The notes beneath the pieces were generated by a model. It was not told the origin of the DNA and did not search any database. It was given only the letters and a program-made list of their open reading frames with translations. From assembly GCA_017501565.1 (NCBI GenBank), contig JAFVWP010000013.1, positions 1 through 57,276 on the forward strand: DNA of 57,276 bases, read 5' to 3'. Origin of the DNA: Elusimicrobiaceae bacterium. GTDB lineage: Bacteria; Elusimicrobiota; Elusimicrobia; Elusimicrobiales; Elusimicrobiaceae. Position 1 is the first letter of the stretch. Each line of letters begins with the position of its first letter. Below, in pieces: positions 7,643-15,337 of the stretch. Both the position numbers and the translations under genes were made by a program.

Positions 7643-9124
7643 ATGCTGAAAAAACTTTGTATTTTATCTTTTCTGATTTTAACCAGCCTTTCGTGCTTTG
7701 CCGCTCCAGCCAAAGGAACGGCTCCGTTGATGGTGGGGGGGAATTTTTCCGATAAGGTAAGCACTTCGCGCAGTGTTATCTTTGATGAAGCCGCCCGCGA
7801 AGCTGAGATAGAATCCTTAGAAAAACGCATAAAGAATAAAGATTTTTCAGGAGCTATTTCGCGCATTAATGACCTGGCTTCCAAGAATTTTTTGGATAAG
7901 CGTTTTTACTTGCTTTTGGCTATTGCCTATGACGGATTAAAACAATACGACGACGTTATCTATTCCGCCGGGGAAGCTATTGCGGTGGCTCCGCAAGACC
8001 CGCGCCCGTATTCTTTGCGGGCCAATGCGTATTTAAAAAAAGGTGATTATGAACGCAGCCGTATTGATGTGGATAAGGCACTGAAATTAAATCCGAAATT
8101 TAAATTTGCTTTAAAAACAAAAGAAGAATTAGACGGCAAAACCAGAGAAAAACAGCAAGTTGCCAAAAAGAAAAAGCAAAACTCTCCACCGCAATGGTTG
8201 ATTATCTATTTCGTAGCGATTGTGGCCGCTATTGTCATTTTTGTTTATCTGCGTTATGAAGATTTATTCCGCCACGGCCCCAAAACCGCATACAGCCGGC
8301 GCGAAGTGGAAGTAAAAGAACAATACGAATTTTTGCGCCAAATCGGAGAAGGCGGCATGGGAAAAGTGTATGAAGCCTACGATAAGGTGCTCAAGCGCAA
8401 AGTAGCCATTAAGCGCGTGCGTCCCGAGCTTGTGCGCAGTGCCTATATCCGCGAACAATTTTTAGCCGAAGCGCGCATGGTGGCCTTGTTGCGCCACCCG
8501 TATATCGTGGAAATTTACACGGTGATAGAATCGGAAAGCAGTTTGTATTTGGTTTTTGAATATGTAGACGGGCAAACCTTGGAAACCCGCCTGGATATTG
8601 ACGGAAGGATTCCTTTCTCCGAAGCGAAAAAGATTTTTGACTATGTGTGCCGCGGGTTGCATTATGCCCACTCCCAAGATATTATCCATTGTGATTTAAA
8701 ACCCGGAAACATCATGATTCGCGAAGACGGCACTGCCAAGGTGATGGATTTCGGGGTAGCAAAAAAATCTATGGAAGGCGATACCGGGGCCCGCACCGTT
8801 GCCGGAACGCCTGCTTATATGGCCCCCGAACAACAAAAGGGCTTTATGCGCAAACAATCCGACGTTTACTCTTTGGCCCTGTGCTTGTATGAAGCCTTGG
8901 TAGGCCAAGTGCCTTGGAGTGTGAAAGGGTTTGACATTGCCACCAAAAGGGTTTACCCGCCGTCGCGCTTAGCGCCGGGGATTCCGGTGGAAGTGGACCG
9001 CCTGTTGGAAGATGCCTTGCGCGAAGACCCCAAAGAACGTATCCAAAGTATTGATGAGTTTTGGTCCCGCTTAAATGCGATTGCTCCGGTAGCAGAAGAG
9101 AATTTGGAAAAGACGCATTACTGA
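7643..9124 (+). CDS. Membrane-anchored Ser/Thr protein kinase with N-terminal TPR domain
   Basis: An N-terminal signal sequence or membrane anchor (KLCILSFLILTSLSCFAAPA) precedes a TPR region (about 60-165), a basic linker, one transmembrane helix (WLIIYFVAIVAAIVIFVYL, about 187-205) and a complete Hanks-type kinase domain (about 230-485). Kinase motifs: glycine loop IGEGGMGKVYEAYD, VAIK lysine, catalytic loop HCDLKPGN, DFG, and GTPAYMAPEQ. HCD in place of HRD makes it a non-RD kinase, which often needs no activation-loop phosphorylation. Catalytic Asp, Asn and DFG Asp are intact. The order of domains is inverted relative to PknB-like kinases, which have an N-terminal kinase and external C-terminal sensor: here the TPRs would be periplasmic and the kinase cytoplasmic. 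An alternative start two codons earlier (7637) exists. Confidence 0.9.
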   Translation: MLKKLCILSFLILTSLSCFAAPAKGTAPLMVGGNFSDKVSTSRSVIFDEAAREAEIESLEKRIKNKDFSGAISRINDLASKNFLDKRFYLLLAIAYDGLKQYDDVIYSAGEAIAVAPQDPRPYSLRANAYLKKGDYERSRIDVDKALKLNPKFKFALKTKEELDGKTREKQQVAKKKKQNSPPQWLIIYFVAIVAAIVIFVYLRYEDLFRHGPKTAYSRREVEVKEQYEFLRQIGEGGMGKVYEAYDKVLKRKVAIKRVRPELVRSAYIREQFLAEARMVALLRHPYIVEIYTVIESESSLYLVFEYVDGQTLETRLDIDGRIPFSEAKKIFDYVCRGLHYAHSQDIIHCDLKPGNIMIREDGTAKVMDFGVAKKSMEGDTGARTVAGTPAYMAPEQQKGFMRKQSDVYSLALCLYEALVGQVPWSVKGFDIATKRVYPPSRLAPGIPVEVDRLLEDALREDPKERIQSIDEFWSRLNAIAPVAEENLEKTHY

Positions 9125-9128
9125 TTTA

Positions 9129-9156
9129 AAAACCCGCCGAAAGGCGGGTTTTTTTA
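9129..9156 (+). terminator. Rho-independent terminator of the kinase gene
   Basis: Stem AACCCGCC/GGCGGGTT with loop GAAA, followed by seven T's. The A-run before the stem lets it also act on the convergent gene ending at 9165. Confidence 0.9.
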
Positions 9157-9164
9157 GAGCGTAT

Positions 9165-9917
9165 TTATTTGCCGGTCAGCGTTTTGACGGCACAATGATA
9201 CAATGCGTGTAAGTTCTGGAAAATGGGCTTTTCGCCAAAATGCGGCTCCCATTTTAAGCGGTGTAATTCGTCGCTGATGACAAAGGCCGCTGCGGCTTTG
9301 GCTTTCTTTTGTTGGCAAATGGCAAAGAAAGCCGATGCTTCCATTTCCACGCTAATAATGTTTTTCTTCTGATACAGAGCCACTTCTTCGGCTGTTTCGC
9401 GGAAGATGGCGGCGGTGGTCCAGGTAGGGCCGGTATGAAAATCCAACTTTTCTTTTTTAAACGTACTGCCCAATTTTTTGGTAAGCAGTGCCGACGGCTT
9501 GACCAATTCTTCGGCCACATAATGCGCCGAAATGCCGTCATCGGCCAAGGCCGCATCGCAAAGGACCAAATCCCCCGCTACGGCTTCGGGCTGTAAAGAG
9601 CCGGCAATCCCTATTAAAATAAGTTCTTTCACCCCCAGCGCCAATAACACTTCCAAAGACATAGCCATTGCCGGTGCGCCGATGCCGAAACCGGTTACAT
9701 AACAATAGCCTTTCTTTTCATCTACATAAATATCGGCTTCGCAATTGTAATGTTTAAAATTAGCTTGGCTGAGCGCAAACTTGGTCATGGAAGAGAGCGG
9801 ACAGACAATGGCTTTCGGGGGAAGTTTCAAATCGCAACGGATATGGTTTAAATAGGTTTTGGCGTTGGAAAGCTCTTTGAGTTTTATTTTGGTTTTTTTG
9901 GGAAAAAGAAGACTCAT
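9165..9917 (-). CDS. Purine/uridine nucleoside phosphorylase family protein
   Basis: Phosphorylase superfamily (PNP/UDP type), 250 residues. GFGIGAPAMAMSLEVLLALGV (about 76-96) and LILIGIAGSLQPEAVAGDLVL are the phosphate-binding core, and ISVEMEASAFFAIC carries the EME ribose-binding motif; FVISDEL contains the base-side Asp. By family it cleaves a nucleoside with phosphate to base plus ribose-1-phosphate. The motif order is closest to uridine phosphorylase, but substrate cannot be fixed by eye. An AAGGAAC ribosome site precedes the ATG. A nucleoside porter (45.9 kb) and cytidine deaminase (34 kb) in the window could form a salvage pathway with it. Confidence 0.87.
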   Translation of the reverse strand: MSLLFPKKTKIKLKELSNAKTYLNHIRCDLKLPPKAIVCPLSSMTKFALSQANFKHYNCEADIYVDEKKGYCYVTGFGIGAPAMAMSLEVLLALGVKELILIGIAGSLQPEAVAGDLVLCDAALADDGISAHYVAEELVKPSALLTKKLGSTFKKEKLDFHTGPTWTTAAIFRETAEEVALYQKKNIISVEMEASAFFAICQQKKAKAAAAFVISDELHRLKWEPHFGEKPIFQNLHALYHCAVKTLTGK

Positions 9918-9949
9918 TTTTTCGTTCCTTAATAAATAGATTTATTTAT

Positions 9950-9958
9950 AATATAGCA
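9950..9958 (-). promoter_or_regulatory. Extended -10 of the nucleoside phosphorylase gene
   Basis: Minus strand TTTGCTATATT: TGC followed by TATATT, about 30 nt upstream of the start codon, leaving room for the ribosome site. This matches the recurrent TTGCTANAAT pattern. Confidence 0.5.
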
Positions 9959-10048
9959 AAAAATATCTCATTTCCGCGAAGAAAAAACTTTACAACCCGC
10001 CCCCTAGGTGTTATCATATAAAAAGGATAATTTTTTAGCGGGTGTTAT

Positions 10049-10963
10049 ATGCTGACGAAATACAATATCGTAGACCGCAAACTTTGCGTAACGGAAGATG
10101 AAAAAGCACAAGTATATGTGTTTACCAATCCTTCGGTAGAAGAACAACGTTTTTTGGTAACGGATTTTCAAATAGACGAGCATACTTTGGCCTCTTCTTT
10201 GGACCCGGACGAATTGCCGCGGTTGGAGTTTGAGCCGGAGCATATCGTTATGATTTATAAACGTCCCAAAAATTATTCCGGCAAAGACCAATTGGAGTTT
10301 AAAGTGGCTTCCGTAGGCACCTTTTTATTTGAAGATAAATTGGTGGTGGTGCTGGCGGAAGATATTCCTTTGTTCGTCGGAAAACGCTTTCAGAGTGTGT
10401 CTTCAGTCAAAAATGTATTCTTAAAATTGGTTTATAATTCTATTTCTCACTATGTGGAACATTTGCGCATTATTCACTTGATTTCAGAAGAAATTGAAGA
10501 CAAGATGAACGAGTCTATGGATAATACATATCTGCTTAATTTGTTTAGCTTGGAAAAGAGCTTGGTCTATTATGCAGAAGCTATTACCGCCAACGGCTTT
10601 GTGTTTGAAAAAATGCGCACATTGGCTTCCCGCTTTGGATTTGATGAAAATAACGCGGAAATGTTGGACGATATTATCGTAGAAAACCTGCAATGTAAAA
10701 CCCAAGCGGATATTCATTCCAACATTTTGGCCCAGATGTTGGGCGCGCGTGCCAGCATTGTGAGTAATAATTTAAACTTACTGATTAAAAAACTCAATAT
10801 TATCACCATTTCTTTGATGGTGCCTACCTTAATTGCAAGTATTTATGGCATGAACGTAGCCTTGCCGATGGAGCATCACCCGGCGGCGTTTTGGATGTTA
10901 TTGGGGCTGGGTTTGGTGTCGGTATGGTTGGTAATGCTGTATTGGCGGCATAAAAATTGGTAA
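10049..10963 (+). CDS. corA: CorA-family divalent cation transporter
   Basis: 304 residues with the standard CorA plan: a large cytoplasmic N-terminal domain (about 1-240) with long helices, then two C-terminal transmembrane helices (IITISLMVPTLIASIYGMNV and FWMLLGLGLVSVWLVMLYW). The loop between them starts with the diagnostic YGMN selectivity signature. The protein forms pentameric Mg2+ (or Co2+/Ni2+) channels in the inner membrane. The ribosome site is weak: AAAGGAT lies about 20 nt upstream of the ATG used here, so the start is uncertain by a few codons. A strong terminator follows. Confidence 0.93.
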   Translation: MLTKYNIVDRKLCVTEDEKAQVYVFTNPSVEEQRFLVTDFQIDEHTLASSLDPDELPRLEFEPEHIVMIYKRPKNYSGKDQLEFKVASVGTFLFEDKLVVVLAEDIPLFVGKRFQSVSSVKNVFLKLVYNSISHYVEHLRIIHLISEEIEDKMNESMDNTYLLNLFSLEKSLVYYAEAITANGFVFEKMRTLASRFGFDENNAEMLDDIIVENLQCKTQADIHSNILAQMLGARASIVSNNLNLLIKKLNIITISLMVPTLIASIYGMNVALPMEHHPAAFWMLLGLGLVSVWLVMLYWRHKNW

Positions 10964-10980
10964 TTTATTTTGTATGTTTC

Positions 10981-11006
10981 ACCCCGCCCGCAAGGCGGGG
11001 TTTTTT
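10981..11006 (+). terminator. Rho-independent terminator of corA
   Basis: Stem ACCCCGCC/GGCGGGGT, five-base loop, then six T's. Confidence 0.92.
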
Positions 11007-11122
11007 GATGTGTTTTGGGCCTAAAGACCTATCTGAAAGTGGGTCTTTTGACCCTTGGGGGCGTAAATACTAAAATTATAAAATTTATATATAAAGAAAT
11101 AAGATTAGGAGAAAAAGAACGT

Positions 11123-12343
11123 ATGAAAAAAATGAATAAAGCCGCCGGTTTGCTTTGCGTAGCGGCCATGTTGGCCCCGGTGGTTGCTTGGGCTGATGAT
11201 ATTCCCAGAATGATCTCTAAAGATGAACGTAACGGCATTACCCAGGCCGCCCGCCAGGAATTATTGCCTAATTACGAAAAGATGAGAATGGAGCTTTTGC
11301 CGGAAGTAAGCGCCGAAGAAGTGTTGTTTTTAGACGGAAAATTTGAAAAGTTGCAAAGATTTTCTGCCGGAGAAAAATTTTTCAACGGCCATGAAACCTT
11401 AGTCGTTCCGCAAGGTGAAGTAAGATATGTAGGTGTAGATGTGAATACAGGTGAGATTTTTGTATCTAAGCCGTCCGTAACCACCTATAAAGTGGCTCCG
11501 GTACATGGTATGTATAAAGGCAAAGTCATTACACCGGGCTCTTTGTTTATTAATGGGCAATGGATTGCCGCAGAGCAAGTAGGCACGAAAGCCAACCCCA
11601 GAGTGTTTTATGTGAGCCAAAAAACGATGCACGGCACGATGAAACAAGCCTTGGCTACGGCTGAAAGAAAATTTACTTTATCGCCGATGCGCCAATCTTT
11701 GATTCAAAGATACGGCGCCGATATTTTCAGCCCGCTCAATGAAAGTGCGGCTAAACTTTTAAGAGCCAATGATATTTATTTGGCCCGTACGGCTGAAATC
11801 GGTATCGTGCGTGCGGCCGGCTTACAAGTAAACGAAGTTAAAATTGCCGAAGCCCGCCAAGCTGATATTGAATGGAGAAAAAGAGCGGACGAAATCGTAT
11901 CCAAAAATAAACGCGTAAAAGCAACCGCCAGATACAGAGGCTTTTTCTTTAAAGGTTTAGGCGCAGTAGCCGTAGTGGTCGGGTTGGAAGCGGTAGATAT
12001 GCTGTTGTCCAGAATGGAAACTTCCTTGCAGGCAAATGCCACTTCCCAAGCCAATGCCCAAGTAATTGTCCAATCCGTACAAATGCGTGAGAAAATGGTG
12101 GCCTTAGCCGAGACCAATCCGCAAGCGGCTTTGTGGTTGCCTTTGCAAGATAAAGAGTACATCTTGTTGCAACGCGGCACCGCTGCCAGAGAAAACCTGT
12201 TAGGTGCGATGTTGCAGTACGGCAGTTTTGCCTTGAACAGCTTGGAAGAAGGCACCGAAGAATACAAATCCGTCCAAGAAGCCGAACAAATTGAATTGAC
12301 CGAAATGGCCGCTAAAAAAGAATTAGCCGCTTTGGTTTCTTAA
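11123..12343 (+). CDS. Exported protein of unknown function (406 aa)
   Basis: I do not recognise a family. The protein has a Sec signal peptide (MKKMNKAAGLLCVAAMLAPVVAWADD, cleavage after AWA), a mixed alpha/beta middle part with the segment ETLVVPQGEVRYVGVDVNTG, and one possible membrane helix late in the chain (GFFFKGLGAVAVVVGLEAVDMLL), followed by a helical, Ala/Gln/Glu-rich C-terminal 110 residues. An AGGAGA ribosome site precedes the start; the open frame extends upstream to 11015 through a TTG but that part shows no coding signs. It has its own terminator and is therefore a single-gene unit between corA and a pilin cassette. Confidence 0.7.
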   Translation: MKKMNKAAGLLCVAAMLAPVVAWADDIPRMISKDERNGITQAARQELLPNYEKMRMELLPEVSAEEVLFLDGKFEKLQRFSAGEKFFNGHETLVVPQGEVRYVGVDVNTGEIFVSKPSVTTYKVAPVHGMYKGKVITPGSLFINGQWIAAEQVGTKANPRVFYVSQKTMHGTMKQALATAERKFTLSPMRQSLIQRYGADIFSPLNESAAKLLRANDIYLARTAEIGIVRAAGLQVNEVKIAEARQADIEWRKRADEIVSKNKRVKATARYRGFFFKGLGAVAVVVGLEAVDMLLSRMETSLQANATSQANAQVIVQSVQMREKMVALAETNPQAALWLPLQDKEYILLQRGTAARENLLGAMLQYGSFALNSLEEGTEEYKSVQEAEQIELTEMAAKKELAALVS

Positions 12344-12359
12344 AAGAAATTATTTCAAA

Positions 12360-12389
12360 AACCCCGCCTAACCAGGCGGGGTTTTTTTG
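12360..12389 (+). terminator. Rho-independent terminator
   Basis: Stem ACCCCGCC/GGCGGGGT with loop TAACCA, followed by seven T's, 17 nt after the stop codon of the unknown exported protein. Confidence 0.92.
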
Positions 12390-12457
12390 TGGGCAGTTGG
12401 GAAAGTGTCAAACAAAGCAAACTTTTTTTGTTGTTTTTCTGACGGATAAAAAAATAC

Positions 12458-12507
12458 TTGACTCGTTTTTTTTTTTTGATTTAATTAGCTTATACGCTAA
12501 TTAAATC
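12458..12507 (+). promoter_or_regulatory. Pilin-type promoter with 12-T spacer and start-site palindrome (copy 2)
   Basis: TTGACT (12458-12463), CG, 12 T's (12466-12477), GA, TTTAAT (12480-12485): a 16-nt spacer. The arms GATTTAATTAGC (12478-12489) and GCTAATTAAATC (12496-12507) form a perfect 12-bp inverted repeat around TTATAC, extended to 18 bp by the T-tract pairing with AAAAAA after it. The predicted start site lies in the loop. The GGAG ribosome site follows the A-run directly. Confidence 0.8.
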
Positions 12508-12523
12508 AAAAAAGGAGACAAGC

Positions 12524-12988
12524 ATGAAAAAAATTAAAATTAGTGGCCGTGCAGGCTTTACATTAATAGAATTATTAGTGGTGGTGTTAATCATCGGGAT
12601 ATTGTCGGCGGTAGCTCTGCCGCAGTATAACAGAGCAGTACTTAAAAGCCGCGCTACACAAGGCTTTATTACTTTAAGAGCCTTGGAAACGGCACAAAAA
12701 GAATATAAGTTGGCCAATGGAGAATATACAACGGACTTGAATAATCTTTCTATACAAATCAGTCATGGTAATGTTTGGTGCAGTGGTACAGACGAAAGCG
12801 CCTTTTGCCAATTAAGGATTACTGACAACTTAAGCATGGAAATATTGGTTGATGAGCCTAGCGGATCTGCAGCGAAATGGCGTTGTATGGCAACACCAAG
12901 CGACAATGTGGCAAATGGTGTTTGTAAATCTTTTGGCGGAAATGTGATTCTAACAAGACCTGGCCGTAATTATTATAGTATGCCTTAA
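12524..12988 (+). CDS. Type IV pilin-like protein (pilin 2)
   Basis: 154 residues. An 11-residue basic leader ends in the prepilin-peptidase site G/F, followed by the [14 protein letters not shown] helix with Glu5 and the shared LSAVALPQY end. The globular part (about 45-154) has four cysteines (WCSG, FCQL, RCMA, VCKS), probably two disulfides. It is the extracytoplasmic subunit of a type IV pilus or pseudopilus. Outside the first 35 residues it shares little with the other three pilins here. It stands alone with its own promoter and, unlike the others, has no terminator: its stop lies 5 bp from the stop of the convergent lptG-like gene. Confidence 0.93.
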   Translation: MKKIKISGRAGFTLIELLVVVLIIGILSAVALPQYNRAVLKSRATQGFITLRALETAQKEYKLANGEYTTDLNNLSIQISHGNVWCSGTDESAFCQLRITDNLSMEILVDEPSGSAAKWRCMATPSDNVANGVCKSFGGNVILTRPGRNYYSMP

Positions 12989-12993
12989 AGCTT

Positions 12994-14079
12994 TTATAAC
13001 TTTAGCCACTTGTATTCAATGATGACCACAATGCCGAAAAGGCCCACCGGCCCCCAACCCGCCAAGAATGGGTTGATGTAGCCGTTTTCCCCAATGGAAG
13101 TAACCATGCTGATCAGCCACCAAAAAGTAAAAGCAATCACCATGGACGTAATGATGTTTAAAATTTTACTTTTGCGGCGGGTGCTGATAGCAAAAGGCAT
13201 ACCCAATAAACACATAATCAGCGTAACAAACGGGGCCGCCAATTTGGCTTGGCGCTCCGTTTCGGCCGCATACGTGGCCAAACCCGTACGCTTAAAAAAG
13301 TTAATTCTTTTGGTTAAATCCCGCAAGCTGAGCAATTTGTTTTCCGCTTTATTAACGGCCATATCTGCCGGGTGCAAAGGTACGGGCGCGTGCATACTTT
13401 GAAAAGCTTGGTCTTGCGCTTCCAGCGGATTGACAAAAGTGCGTTGGGTGCCTTGCTCAAAAATCCAAGATTGCTGTTGTGGGTCCCACACCATACGTTT
13501 GGCGATGAACTGCGTGGCAATATTCCACATTTCGTCATACGTATCTAAAGAAACTTCCTGCATAACCCCTTTGGAAAGGTCCACTTCTTTGGCATAAAGC
13601 ATTTGTTGGGGTGAGATTTTCATGGCTACGTCCGTCTCGGCATTAAGATTAAAATTGTCGCGCGGTTTGATGCGGGTATAATAAATGGTCTCGGCTTTTA
13701 AATTAAAAGGAGGAACAATAAACTCCTGTACCAACATGGTTGCCGCCGCTACCAATAAAATACAAGTCAAAATCGGACGGAACAATTGCTTGGGGGAAAA
13801 GCCGCTGGCCACACAAGCGGTCCATTCTCCGTTGCTGACCATTTCTGAAATGACGGAAATAGCCCCCAATAAACAGGCCATGGGCATAATGGTAGTAAGC
13901 CAGCTGGGAAACATGAGCAAAGAGTAGGTAAGCACGGCACCCAGGGTGGAGTAGCCGTTGCTGAGTGTTTTGAGTTTTTCAAAAGTGTCCCCCAATACAA
14001 CCAACGCGGCAAAGACCCCCATGGCAAAGAAAAACGGACCCCAAAATTTATGAGAAATATATTTAAAAATTCTGCTCAT
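12994..14079 (-). CDS. lptG: LptG/LptF-type permease of the LPS transport ABC system
   Basis: YjgP/YjgQ family, 361 residues: three N-terminal transmembrane helices (first KFWGPFFFAMGVFAALVVL), a periplasmic beta-jellyroll (about 130-265) and three C-terminal helices (VTLIMCLLGMPFAIS). In E. coli LptF and LptG pair with LptB to extract LPS from the inner membrane and pass it to LptC/LptA. The start at 14079 overlaps the stop of the upstream paralogue by one base (TAATG) and has GAGG upstream; the open frame reaches 14145 but those residues belong to the preceding gene region. Calling this one LptG rather than LptF is by position (second gene). No lptB, lptC, lptA or lptD is in view. Confidence 0.9.
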   Translation of the reverse strand: MSRIFKYISHKFWGPFFFAMGVFAALVVLGDTFEKLKTLSNGYSTLGAVLTYSLLMFPSWLTTIMPMACLLGAISVISEMVSNGEWTACVASGFSPKQLFRPILTCILLVAAATMLVQEFIVPPFNLKAETIYYTRIKPRDNFNLNAETDVAMKISPQQMLYAKEVDLSKGVMQEVSLDTYDEMWNIATQFIAKRMVWDPQQQSWIFEQGTQRTFVNPLEAQDQAFQSMHAPVPLHPADMAVNKAENKLLSLRDLTKRINFFKRTGLATYAAETERQAKLAAPFVTLIMCLLGMPFAISTRRKSKILNIITSMVIAFTFWWLISMVTSIGENGYINPFLAGWGPVGLFGIVVIIEYKWLKL

Positions 14080-15182
14080 TATATATTTAACCTCTTTTTC
14101 CACAAATACCAGGCAGCCGCCGCACCCACAAAGATAGGCAACCAAGGGGCGGGATAGGCCAAAAGCCCTATTTTTTTGCCTAAGCTGAGCCCTAATGTCA
14201 TCAATAAATAGAAAGAGAAAATGATAATAACGCTAAAGAGCATGCCCCAACCTTTGTTAGAGCGCTTGCCCAAAGAAAACCCCAACGGACAACTGACCAA
14301 AAGTAATATAAGCGGGGCAAAAGCCATCACGTTGCGGGTGCTTACTTCGGTGCGGTATTCGGCTACGTCTTCAGGGGTAAGACGGCCTTTTTTAATCAAA
14401 CGGAAGATTTTGGTGGTGGTAAATTCCCCCACTTTTTTACTGCGCTCTTTATCACGCGTGAGTGCGATGCTCATGGTGTATTGGTCAAAATTGGCGGCGA
14501 TGATGGCGGTGGGGTCTTTGGCGTCAATGCGTTGCATTTGTCCGTTTTTCAGTTGCAAGCCGATGGCATGGTCACTTAACAGGATTTTTCCTTCGCTGGC
14601 ATTTACTTTGGTGCTCAACGCGTCTTTATCGTTTTTGCGGATAAGGTGTATTTGTTTGGCAATATTGCTTTTTTCTTCCAGATTTTCCAAATACAAATCC
14701 CATTCCCCTAAATTTAAAAATGTTTTAGGCTCTAAGGTTACTTTGGTAATTTTTCCGCGCGCTTCGGAGCGTAAATTCAGCACTTTTTGGTAACTGCGCG
14801 GGGCCACCCAATTGCCAAAGAAGAATAAAATAATGGTTAAAACAATGGCACAAAACAGCATCGGACGGATAATTTCTTTAAAAGAAAAACCCGCCGCGCG
14901 CAAGGCAATCATTTCCCCTTGTTCGCTCATGCTGGTTAAGGTGAGCAGAATGGCAATTTGAAAAGCCATCGGTGCCGCCAGGGTAAAAACATTCGGCAGT
15001 ACATTAAACAGAGAAGACACTATCCATACCCAGCTGGTGCCATAAGTCATGGCCATATCCATAATGCGGATAAAGTGGTTCATGAAAATAACAAACATCA
15101 AAATCCCCACCACGCCCACAAAGAAGGTAAGCAGTGTTTTGGCAATGTATCTGGTAAAAATAGCGGGTTTCTGCAATTTCAT
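14079..15182 (-). CDS. lptF: LptF/LptG-type permease of the LPS transport ABC system
   Basis: 367 residues, same family and topology as the gene after it: N-terminal helices (TLLTFFVGVVGILMFVIFMNHF), the SEQGEMIALRAAGFSFKEI coupling-helix region that contacts LptB, a periplasmic domain (about 135-255) and C-terminal helices (MAFAPLILLLVSCPLGFSLG). First gene of the pair; together they form the inner-membrane half of the LPS exporter. Divergent from the SprA-like gene and near waaA and GT9, making this an envelope-biogenesis neighbourhood. Confidence 0.9.
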   Translation of the reverse strand: MKLQKPAIFTRYIAKTLLTFFVGVVGILMFVIFMNHFIRIMDMAMTYGTSWVWIVSSLFNVLPNVFTLAAPMAFQIAILLTLTSMSEQGEMIALRAAGFSFKEIIRPMLFCAIVLTIILFFFGNWVAPRSYQKVLNLRSEARGKITKVTLEPKTFLNLGEWDLYLENLEEKSNIAKQIHLIRKNDKDALSTKVNASEGKILLSDHAIGLQLKNGQMQRIDAKDPTAIIAANFDQYTMSIALTRDKERSKKVGEFTTTKIFRLIKKGRLTPEDVAEYRTEVSTRNVMAFAPLILLLVSCPLGFSLGKRSNKGWGMLFSVIIIFSFYLLMTLGLSLGKKIGLLAYPAPWLPIFVGAAAAWYLWKKRLNI

Positions 15183-15301
15183 AGATAATCTTATTCTAAC
15201 AAATTATAGGCGTAGGGCGGGGGGAATTTCGTTAAAATGCTAGTAAATTTTCAGCAGGTAAAAATAACCCTATATTCTCGTGGTAATTCGGGCAAATATT
15301 A

Positions 15302-15307
15302 TACAAT
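15302..15307 (+). promoter_or_regulatory. -10 element upstream of the SprA-like gene
   Basis: TACAAT, followed 6 nt later by an ATG (15314) that opens an eight-codon ORF. The geometry is the same as at other predicted leaderless genes in the window. Confidence 0.5.
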
Positions 15308-15313
15308 GAAAGA

Positions 15314-15337
15314 ATGAGGTTTTTTATCTTCTTATGA
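15314..15337 (+). CDS. Possible leader peptide MRFFIFL, translationally coupled to the SprA-like gene
   Basis: ATG-AGG-TTT-TTT-ATC-TTC-TTA-TGA. The TGA overlaps the ATG of the large gene in the frame ATGA. The main gene has no Shine-Dalgarno at proper distance (the only GAGG is 16 nt upstream, inside this ORF), so re-initiation after this peptide is a plausible way to start it. Whether the ORF is translated is inference from geometry alone. Confidence 0.4.
   Translation: MRFFIFL

Noticed and set aside
11023..11054. Two alternative hairpins (AAAGACC/GGTCTTT and GGGTC-TTTT-GACCC) sharing bases upstream of the 406-aa protein, like an attenuator
   Set aside because: The AT-rich stretch after them holds better -10 candidates, so the hairpins are probably upstream of the transcript; no leader peptide or ligand-type core is visible.
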